Below are positions 16,501 to 22,346 of a stretch of 24,891 nt of DNA, one piece after another (position 1 is the first letter of the stretch; every line of letters begins with the position of its first letter). The translations under genes were made by a program, and so were the position numbers. The stretch covers positions 1 to 24,891 of the forward strand of contig CAYVKM010000055.1 in NCBI GenBank assembly GCA_964452045.1. The letters are read 5' to 3'. This DNA is from CAYVKM01 sp964452045 (GTDB lineage Bacteria > Calditrichota > Calditrichia > RBG-13-44-9). The notes under the pieces were generated by a model that was not told the origin of the DNA, ran no database searches, and saw nothing but the letters and a program-made list of their open reading frames with translations.

Positions 16501-17617
16501 AAACTGAATTGGTCTGGTCTCGCAAAGTCGGTGGTGCTGGTGGAATTGAATCGTGGACTACCGAATCAGGAGATGTGGTCTCCACTTCATTTCCTGCCGC
16601 ATCGATGAGTGAATCACCATCGCTGACGTGATTATAGGCCACAGTAACATCGCCGACTGCCAGGTTAGTCAATACACCTCCACCCGCCAGGGAAACGTTC
16701 CAGGTTGTTGTTGGTTGGGAACCAACCGGATACAGATCTCCCGGAGTTAAAGTGCTACCGACAGTTCCGCTAAAAGTAATATTGTTGAGTGCATTGCCAA
16801 CTTCACTTACTGGTTCATCAAACACTAGTTGGATAGTATCCAGGTAAGTGGCATATGCAAGGGCTAGTCCCGGAGGATTAATATCTGGAACTGGAAGGAC
16901 ATTTGAATACCCTACTTCAAAAATATTTGTAATAACCTGCGCTCGGATTGAGGCAGTTCCCGCCAAATAAGTGACAGAGGTGGTGACGGTACCAGAAAGT
17001 GTTCCGCCGGAAATTGTTGCTGTTGAGGCTGTCCAGGCCGCCTGTCCATTATAAACCGTCCCTGCAACATCGGTATATTCAATTTGTTGAGTCAAAAATA
17101 AAGTGCTTGTTCCCCATCCAGTCCCGCTAATTGTCAAAACTTCACTATTTTGCGCGATACCATCATTATTGCCTGTTGTTGCATCACTAATATTTGCTGT
17201 ACCAAGTGCTTCAATTAATGAAGGATCTAAAAAATCATATCCTTTAGCTTGTAATCGATTAGAATTTCTGACATTTGTGTTTTTTGTAAATACAATTACT
17301 TCCAGAGTTGATGTCCCTTTATAAATTTTATCGATTGTCAAAGAACCCAAAAGATTACCAAACCCATCAACAACCAAATCGTAATCCCGTGAAAACACAT
17401 TTGACACTATTCGGCTGTCAGTATCAATCAGAGTAATTTCAACAGCGATAATCTCATCATTTGCTATAAAATTCTGCCCTGAAACACTAATTTTATCTCC
17501 AGCCAGGACAACCTGATTTGAATTGTCAATCTTAACAGAAGCGAACTGAGCGTCTGCTGACATCGCTGACAATAAAAACAAACTCAAGAGAAAAATTGTC
17601 GTTAACAATTTCTTCAT
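13541..17617 (-). CDS. Large secreted T9SS cargo with type A sorting domain
   Basis: 1358 residues with no cysteine, rich in Thr, Ser, Asn and Gly. A signal peptide (1-23, cleaved after ADA) precedes a long series of Ig-like beta domains: an SbsA-type module (about 255-345, TIQLVFDEPVSEVGN), a Big/invasin-like module (ITASTGSDRSQITIEIQNNYG), then a module common in such cargos (about 1155-1255, LPVTLASFQARAGYGNIQLE, TASEENNAGFYLMR). The C-terminus (about 1262-1358) is the type A sorting domain with YQNYPNPFNPTT and GNQVANGIYYMVF. The sorting domain sends the protein through T9SS, where PorU is expected to remove it. No enzyme domain is recognised; a surface or adhesive role is a guess. The start has GGAGGT 6 bases upstream. 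It is 49 bases after cdaA and upstream of porU. Confidence 0.88.
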   Translation of the reverse strand: MKKLLTTIFLLSLFLLSAMSADAQFASVKIDNSNQVVLAGDKISVSGQNFIANDEIIAVEITLIDTDSRIVSNVFSRDYDLVVDGFGNLLGSLTIDKIYKGTSTLEVIVFTKNTNVRNSNRLQAKGYDFLDPSLIEALGTANISDATTGNNDGIAQNSEVLTISGTGWGTSTLFLTQQIEYTDVAGTVYNGQAAWTASTATISGGTLSGTVTTSVTYLAGTASIRAQVITNIFEVGYSNVLPVPDINPPGLALAYATYLDTIQLVFDEPVSEVGNALNNITFSGTVGSTLTPGDLYPVGSQPTTTWNVSLAGGGVLTNLAVGDVTVAYNHVSDGDSLIDAAGNEVETTSPDSVVHDSIPPAPPTLRDQTNSVSLSVSNFIGNTTYELFARVVNGVSSDLSLDGVVFEGSNDSTQWTALGTDTSITASGNDADFSITWDVSVSGNRYRILRARAFDGAGANGMNNALNSDDNVTASPVVGKIFSAFNNNFRDNYRALIITVNPATITASTGSDRSQITIEIQNNYGVAVNNSPTNLSFKFKELTTETDTWWRLATGGSANPDSINLIVSQGSTGGSVWYSNTAAGGPNTLELTEPAGNFVDKGGVVTANGETITVTTGTASKIWIRFAGQTFTSGSGVSGTPNAHSATDTLVARLYVTDAADNLITSFNETRSVDFSTTASNAPDGTPPTVSGTSTLTGISVGFGSGTDTVVVRFPNAETGITLTADDPVGTPALTGVESSALTINPGALQEFDFVMASPQRDGYAVTGVNTITAWDTYQNVITSFDAAANNVTVTRNSGPGTVTITGLGSGNNNVLNQASDFVNGVADLTAQGMAIDASITGNYTLVATSSVVPIRTGVSNSFAVNRVVDVSSPNTPARTLMDTTASASDFTLSATLSGGEDPSVSDDFRIIWGFNTTGNFGRPYGLERQSPDRTPGATIDYVVPPSDVQNLGAPYDYMFWWVENLSTNPNATILEGLPTATNPRRLILNPNLIVQGGINGGDVAQGAFTPGATNQEMVSILFGADPTIATIKINSLTFNKSGTATGTDISAFYLYRDGGTLGQYDSGIDILLRTYTYSGGNTITFSNLTDLLDITGNANYILVTVDINSSAVPTNTLGLVIGNQQNISLVDNVFNGPASAITINSFSNLGTAGDYSLPVTLASFQARAGYGNIQLEWTTASEENNAGFYLMRAEDPEGEFIRLNNELIEGNGNANTSHDYRYTDPEVTPEVTYYYKLYSVDYNGDVYAYNTMASSTAMSLPKSFAIYQNYPNPFNPTTHLKFDVPKQAEISIEIYNMLGQKVRTLVNNKVYQPGVYDNIIWNARDDRGNQVANGIYYMVFSAKNFDFRQVRKLVFMK

Positions 17618-17666
17618 GATGTTACCTCCACAAAAAATCTTTATTTACGCTATTCATTAGCAAAAT

Positions 17667-18479
17667 TTATACTTCCTCGCCCCATCTCAATATATCCGCC
17701 AGACTTCGTTTCTCCTGCATATCCGGGGAAAAGGCTTCGGTTAATCTTTTTTTCAATCCTTCTTCTGTTAATCCGCGGGTTAAGACCCCATGTTCAGCAA
17801 CCGAAATCATACCGGTTTCTTCACTCACAACCAGAACCAAAACATCCGATTGCTCGGATAAACCGAGGGCAGCCCGGTGTCGCATACCCAGACTCGGGTC
17901 GAGTTTGGGATTCTCGGTAAGGGGCAACTGACATTTGGCCGCAACAATCACATCATTTTGAATGATAAGTGCTCCATCGTGTAAGGGTGACCGCGGGTTA
18001 AATACCGATAGTATCAATTGTTTGCTTAATTGCGCCTGCAGGGCAATCCCGGTCTCTACAACACTCTTAATCCCGGTATCCCGCAAAATAACCACCAGGG
18101 CACCAAAATTCTTCCGGGACAGTTCCGAGAGCGCCGAAACAACTTCATCAACAAATTTGGAGGTCGATACCTGAACAATCCGCCGGAGTATCGGGATTTG
18201 CCCTAAATAAAGCAACAGACGCCGGAATTCCGGTTGAAAGATGATCACAAAAGCAATCACCCAAACTGTTTTCAGATTTGAGAAAATCCAGGTACTTCCA
18301 CTCATGTTTAAAATTTCCGCCACAATTGATATCAGAATGATAAATAATAACCCGATCATCATGCGGGCAGCCATACTGCCCCGCAAAAATTCATACACCT
18401 TGTAAAATATGTACGAAACTAAGGCAATGTCCAGTACGTCGATAACAGAAACTGATAAAAACCCAATTCTAAATAACAT
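17667..18479 (-). CDS. cdaA: Diadenylate cyclase CdaA (c-di-AMP synthase)
   Basis: Makes cyclic di-AMP from two ATP at the cytoplasmic face of the inner membrane. The signal controls potassium, osmotic and cell-wall balance. The 270 residues show three N-terminal membrane helices (about 12-30, 38-57, 70-83) and the DAC domain (about 95-245) with both signature motifs: D168-G169-A170 in SPLHDGALI and R200-H201-R202 in GMRHRAALG. Full length, no missing motif. The folP-cdaA order is widespread. The usual downstream regulator gene cdaR/ybbR is absent: the next gene is the T9SS cargo. A 389-base spacer separates it from folP, so it probably has its own promoter. A GGGAA lies 7 bases before the ATG. 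Confidence 0.95.
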   Translation of the reverse strand: MLFRIGFLSVSVIDVLDIALVSYIFYKVYEFLRGSMAARMMIGLLFIILISIVAEILNMSGSTWIFSNLKTVWVIAFVIIFQPEFRRLLLYLGQIPILRRIVQVSTSKFVDEVVSALSELSRKNFGALVVILRDTGIKSVVETGIALQAQLSKQLILSVFNPRSPLHDGALIIQNDVIVAAKCQLPLTENPKLDPSLGMRHRAALGLSEQSDVLVLVVSEETGMISVAEHGVLTRGLTEEGLKKRLTEAFSPDMQEKRSLADILRWGEEV

Positions 18480-18868
18480 AGAACATTCCCGTTCAAAGTA
18501 GTTTCGTCAAAAAGTGTTTGAACTTAAGTAATATAAAAAATTTATTTTTAAAAAAAAACCATATAAATACTAAAGTTAGACAATTTTTTTCAACAAAAGT
18601 TACATCCACTTATTTCGATTTTTTTGCCTTCTTTTGAAAAAATTATATTCCGATGCAGATTTTGGAAAATCTTAACCTTTCGGAAAGTAGGAGAATCGTC
18701 GAACAAAACATTGAATACGATCGTCGTTTGGTCTATTCAAAATGACATTTACGACACTATTGAAGAACACCACCGTTGTTCTAGGTATCTTGTTGTGACC
18801 ATATCAAATTATAAAAATTGAACGCCTCCAGCTTTCTCTAAAAAGAATATCAATATAAATGCAGAAAT
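18480..18868. other. 389-base gene-free spacer between folP and cdaA
   Basis: It is much longer than other spacers in this cluster. The cdaA-proximal part (18480-18650) is very A/T-rich with T- and A-runs; on the minus strand TTGAAA, 18 bases, TATTTA is a weak promoter candidate. The folP-proximal part (about 18650-18800) is less A/T-rich and contains an imperfect palindromic patch around CGATCG and an inverted repeat AGAACA-N7-TGTTCT near 18764-18782. A plus-strand ATG at 18653 opens 30 codons, and its TGA overlaps an ATG of an 18-codon frame. Neither has a ribosome site and I do not call them genes. No terminator is evident after folP. A regulatory leader, a small RNA or a decayed gene are all possible. 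Confidence 0.4.
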
Positions 18869-20017
18869 CTATTCCGGAGAATGGCTGAAATTTTTTATCG
18901 CTTGAGAAATGGAAATAATATCCCGCATTTCTTTTACATCATGAACACGAAGGATATTCGCACCATTGAGAACACCAATAGCGACTGTCGCTGCTGTTCC
19001 GAATAATCTATCTTCCGGATTTTTATCCAAATTGTGACCGATAAAAGATTTTCTTGAGGTTCCCAGTAATAAGGGAAAGCCAAAAATCCTGAATTCCGCC
19101 AGCCTTCGGATCAACTCAAAATTATCCTCATAGCGCTTGCCAAAACCGATGCCGGGATCTAAAATAATCTGGTCAATCCCATGGCTAGCAGCATACTCAA
19201 TCTGGTTGGTAAAAAACTCAAATATCTCTTCCACCAAATTCTCATAATGTGGCTTTAGCTGCATATTCCGGGGTGTTCCCTGCATATGCATCAGGATTAC
19301 TGGTACTTTATGACGGGCCAGTATTTTTACCATTTCCGGATCAAACCGCAATCCGCTCACATCGTTGATGATATTCGCACCTTCATCCAGCGCCCGTCCG
19401 GCAATTTCCGATTTGTATGTATCGATTGAAATTGGCTGTCCAGTCTGCCGACGCACTTCTTTTAATACCGGGAAGATTCGTTTCCACTCTTCCTCAACAG
19501 ACACAGGCTGGGATCCAGGCCGGGTTGATTCGGCACCAATATCGATGATATCTGCACCTTCCTCAACCATTTTCAGGGCATGGTCCACGGCATGTTTAGG
19601 TTCAAAAAATTGTCCCCCATCGGAGAAAGAATCCGGGGTGATATTTAAGATTCCCATGATCAGAGGACGATTGATCTGTAGTTTTTTTCCGCCAAAGGCA
19701 TATTCCCAGGCACTCCGTTCAAGATTTTTCTGAATTTCCGAAATTTTTGATATTTCCGTGAATTTTTGAAAATCCGCATGGGTAAAGATATCCCGAACAG
19801 CTTTCCAATTTGGAAAACAGACAATAATATGTTTTTCTTCTGCAGGATTGAACCAACAGGGAAATTTGTTTATTTCAAAAATATTCTTTAAAAAATGAAA
19901 GGTGTCTTGTGAGAGCTGAAAAAATATTAAGGTTAGCTCAGGGTTCAGTAAATCTCTGGCAGATTCAAGACTAACCTGGTTATCAATCTTCCGGATTTCC
20001 CGGAAATAATCTGACAA
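18869..20017 (-). CDS. folP: Dihydropteroate synthase (long form)
   Basis: Joins p-aminobenzoate to the pterin pyrophosphate in folate synthesis and is the sulfonamide target. With the TTG at 20017 as start it has 382 residues. The TIM-barrel catalytic part runs from about 117 to 375 with all motifs: GILNITPDSFSDGG (122-135), GAESTRPG (161-168), SIDT (197-200), NDVSG (218-222), LMHMQGTP (242-249), DPGIGFGK (287-294), GTSRKSF (319-325) and RVHD (357-360). A poorly conserved domain of about 110 residues precedes it, as in the long FolP of some Firmicutes and other phyla. No in-frame ATG or GTG exists before the upstream stop. TTG is the only usual start but lacks an SD, while AGGAGAG precedes a CTG at 20044 (adding LIRILRSTL). 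The true start may be there. Confidence 0.93.
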   Translation of the reverse strand: MSDYFREIRKIDNQVSLESARDLLNPELTLIFFQLSQDTFHFLKNIFEINKFPCWFNPAEEKHIIVCFPNWKAVRDIFTHADFQKFTEISKISEIQKNLERSAWEYAFGGKKLQINRPLIMGILNITPDSFSDGGQFFEPKHAVDHALKMVEEGADIIDIGAESTRPGSQPVSVEEEWKRIFPVLKEVRRQTGQPISIDTYKSEIAGRALDEGANIINDVSGLRFDPEMVKILARHKVPVILMHMQGTPRNMQLKPHYENLVEEIFEFFTNQIEYAASHGIDQIILDPGIGFGKRYEDNFELIRRLAEFRIFGFPLLLGTSRKSFIGHNLDKNPEDRLFGTAATVAIGVLNGANILRVHDVKEMRDIISISQAIKNFSHSPE

Positions 20018-20050
20018 AAGGGTTGACCGGAGGATACGTATCAGGGTAAA

Positions 20051-20057
20051 CTCTCCT
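20051..20057 (-). promoter_or_regulatory. Shine-Dalgarno upstream of folP pointing to a non-ATG start
   Basis: AGGAGAG on the minus strand overlaps the stop codon of the TPR gene (TAGGAGAG) and is followed, 6 bases later, by CTG ATA CGT ATC CTC in the folP frame. No SD precedes the TTG at 20017. The site suggests coupled translation starting at CTG 20044. Confidence 0.5.
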
Positions 20058-21672
20058 AATTGGTGTTCTTCTCACCCATCAGTTCGAGGCATTTCTGAAT
20101 ACCTTTCATGGCCTGGATTGCGTAATAATCATCATCACTTTTCTTTTGATTCACGCGATAACGAAAATATTCCAGGGCCTTTTGGTATTCACCTTGCTCC
20201 TGATATATGGTGCCCAAATAAAGATAGGAATCCAGATAATTATCGTATTCAATCGATTTATTAAAATAATCCAGCGCCTTCTCACTCTGGTGCCATTCGT
20301 ACAAGAGCACCCCGATGTTGTAATTGACCAGGCCACTTTGAGGGAAAATAGAATCCGCCTTCAGAAAGGCATTTAAGGCTTTATCCCGCTCCAGATTCTG
20401 GGCAAATATTTTTCCCAGCATCAGCCACACTTTATAAGAGTGAGGATTTATAGTAAGATATTGTTCAACCATTCTCCGTGCCTTTTTGGGCGGTGCAGTG
20501 TACGCAGGATTCCCTTCCAGGATATTTTCACTCCACTTTAATAGCACCGGCTCATCCAGCGGACAAAAATACAATATTTTTTCCATGATGCCTTCAATAT
20601 TGCTGAATCCAAACTCTTTATAGCGCGATTGGTGCAAAAAACTCAGGTTTAACAAGACGTCAATATCAAACGGATTATCAATATAGGCTTTCTCCAGAAA
20701 AATTTCCGCCGAAGCGTAATCTTTCTGCCAGATGTAACTCTCGGCAATCAATAAATCCGCCAGATTATCCTGTTTGCCGGAACGAATAACATTAATGATC
20801 CGCTCACGCGATTTCTTTAATCCCTTCTCCCAATCCTTCAATTTAGCTTCATAGGGGTTCTTGGAGGGAGAGGCCAGACTTTCCATCCCAAAAATTTTGA
20901 TTTGGGTATAAGCATTCAGCAAATCATCTTCAATATTATTTAAATTTTTATCTTCCTTGGTTTCAAGCAACTCCAAAGCCTTATTGTAATTCCCCATGAA
21001 AAAATTTCTTCGGGCCAGCTGATATAAACTATCGGGTTTATAGAATTCAAATTCCCCGGTATCCTTTTTGAAGGGAATAAAATCGCCGAATTCCTTCTTT
21101 AACCAATCCTGGAAAATAGTCAGGTTAAAGATATTGAAATCTCCCTCGGAAGCCTTGATAACCTTCCAATCCGGGTTCCGGTAAACCGAGAGAGCGATAT
21201 GGAATTTTTTATTCGTCTTCTGAATTTTACCGGTCAGAACATATTCGACCGGAAGAAGTTCAAAAGAATTTTTTAGAAAATCGGTGCCCAGGGCAGAATC
21301 TGGAGGGGTAATTTTATAGAACCAGCGGTGAGGAAAAAGATACTCCCGGGTCGATAAATAAGGTTTCGTGTTCTTCTCAATATAATCAGTCAAATACTCG
21401 CCAAACCAATTCTCCTGAGTGTCGGATTGTATTAATCCTATGGTATATTTTTTGAGGATATGGGGTGGTGGGTTATTATACCAGATTAGTGCATATAAAA
21501 CACTAACCAGTGAAATACTGATCACCAGGCTTCTGAAAAGATGCTTTCGGGTAAAAAATTCATTCACCCGATACATAAAATAAAGAACCGTACAAATAAC
21601 AACCAAGACCAATAGAAATAATAAAAAGCCTCCGGGGACATTCCCGGAGAGCAGACGAAAAAAATCAGTCAT
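20056..21672 (-). CDS. Membrane-anchored TPR protein of unknown function
   Basis: 538 residues. Two hydrophobic helices (about 14-34 and 47-64) anchor the N-terminus. Next comes an alpha-beta domain (about 72-195, KKYTIGLIQSD, LLPVEYVLTGKIQ, KFHIALSVYRNPDWKVIKAS) that resembles the TolB-N/FlgO-like fold often found before TPRs, by pattern only. The remainder is tetratricopeptide-like helices (about 210-525), clearest at the C-terminus: YKVWLMLGKIFAQ, LVNYNIGVLLYEWHQSEKAL, SYLYLGTIYQEQGEYQKAL. TPRs bind other proteins. It is encoded between folE and folP with an AGAGGA ribosome site, and its stop overlaps the SD of folP. No link to folate chemistry is visible; position alone suggests co-expression. 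Confidence 0.8.
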   Translation of the reverse strand: MTDFFRLLSGNVPGGFLLFLLVLVVICTVLYFMYRVNEFFTRKHLFRSLVISISLVSVLYALIWYNNPPPHILKKYTIGLIQSDTQENWFGEYLTDYIEKNTKPYLSTREYLFPHRWFYKITPPDSALGTDFLKNSFELLPVEYVLTGKIQKTNKKFHIALSVYRNPDWKVIKASEGDFNIFNLTIFQDWLKKEFGDFIPFKKDTGEFEFYKPDSLYQLARRNFFMGNYNKALELLETKEDKNLNNIEDDLLNAYTQIKIFGMESLASPSKNPYEAKLKDWEKGLKKSRERIINVIRSGKQDNLADLLIAESYIWQKDYASAEIFLEKAYIDNPFDIDVLLNLSFLHQSRYKEFGFSNIEGIMEKILYFCPLDEPVLLKWSENILEGNPAYTAPPKKARRMVEQYLTINPHSYKVWLMLGKIFAQNLERDKALNAFLKADSIFPQSGLVNYNIGVLLYEWHQSEKALDYFNKSIEYDNYLDSYLYLGTIYQEQGEYQKALEYFRYRVNQKKSDDDYYAIQAMKGIQKCLELMGEKNTN

Positions 21673-21749
21673 TAAATCCTCTTCAAACCATAAGGTAATT
21701 TAGTTCTATTGCCAACTCAAAGCTTTTTCAAAATGTTGACTATTCAGCA

Positions 21750-22289
21750 TTAGGACAACCCGGCAAGCCGGAGACGCTCAAGGGGAATATTCCCCTCCAT
21801 TGCCTGAGTATAAGTCAATACCGCATCCTTTTTCATCCCTCTCATACTCACACAAAGTTGTTTTGCCTCAACCTGGACAAATACACCTTTTGGTTTCAGA
21901 TTATCCATAATTGCGGTGGCAATTTGCCGGGTAAGTCTTTCCTGTATTTGTAAGCGCCGGGCATATACATCAATAAGTTGACTCAGGGCAGAAAATCCGG
22001 TGATGCGATTGTCCATAGGCAAATATGCCAAATCCACTTTGCCGAAAAAAGGGAGTAAATGGTGCTCGCACATGGAGTAAAAAGGAATGTTTTTAACCAC
22101 AATAACTTCCTCGCCAACCTGTTCATCGGTAAAGGTATCCAAATGAGCTTTGCCCTGATAACCGGCAAATATTTCCCGGCACATCTCTGCCACCCGTTCC
22201 GGAGTTTCAGCAATTCCCTTCCGGTTAACATCTTCTCCGATACCTTCCAGAATCAATTTAATACCGTTCACCATCTTTTTGTCATCCAT
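21750..22289 (-). CDS. folE: GTP cyclohydrolase I (FolE)
   Basis: First step of tetrahydrofolate synthesis, GTP to 7,8-dihydroneopterin triphosphate. 179 residues from the chosen start, normal for the family. The zinc site is present: C74 and H77 in YSMCEHHLLPFFGKV, and C146 in KQLCVSMRG. GFSALSQLIDVYARRLQIQE and the RLT helix are typical. An unusual point is the residue two before the third zinc ligand: it is Gln144 (CAA codon) where E. coli has the catalytic His179 (HYC). The tail after MRGMKKDA also departs from the usual sequence. The start is the ATG at 22289, because GGAGGT lies 5 bases before it; the ATG at 22301 would overlap that SD. Only 12 bases separate it from the ftsH terminator T-run. 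Confidence 0.95.
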   Translation of the reverse strand: MDDKKMVNGIKLILEGIGEDVNRKGIAETPERVAEMCREIFAGYQGKAHLDTFTDEQVGEEVIVVKNIPFYSMCEHHLLPFFGKVDLAYLPMDNRITGFSALSQLIDVYARRLQIQERLTRQIATAIMDNLKPKGVFVQVEAKQLCVSMRGMKKDAVLTYTQAMEGNIPLERLRLAGLS

Positions 22290-22293
22290 TTTA

Positions 22294-22299
22294 ACCTCC
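22294..22299 (-). promoter_or_regulatory. Shine-Dalgarno that fixes the folE start
   Basis: GGAGGT, 4 bases before the ATG at 22289 (5 counted from GGAGG). It lies inside the four codons that would follow the upstream ATG at 22301, and nothing SD-like precedes that ATG, so the downstream ATG is preferred. Confidence 0.75.
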
Positions 22300-22301
22300 A
22301 T

Positions 22302-22331
22302 AAAAAAGCCAGGCTCGGCAGCCCTGGCTTT
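22302..22331 (-). terminator. Terminator hairpin between ftsH and folE (possible attenuator)
   Basis: On the minus strand AAAGCCAGG (22331-22323) and CCTGGCTTT (22313-22305) form a perfect 9-bp stem with a 9-base loop, followed by a run of Ts to 22302. It begins 15 bases after the ftsH stop codon. The T-run abuts ATGGAGGT, the ribosome site of folE, so no promoter fits between hairpin and gene. Confidence 0.85.
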
Positions 22332-22346
22332 AAATTTTCCATATCT

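Noticed and set aside
18764..18782. AGAACA-N7-TGTTCT as a LexA/SOS box
   Set aside because: Known Gram-positive-type boxes have GAAC and GTTC four bases apart; the spacing here is much wider and no SOS gene is next to it.
18624..18821. Plus-strand open frame of 65 codons in the folP-cdaA spacer
   Set aside because: No ribosome site, unusual composition and no recognised domain; it is described as part of the spacer only.
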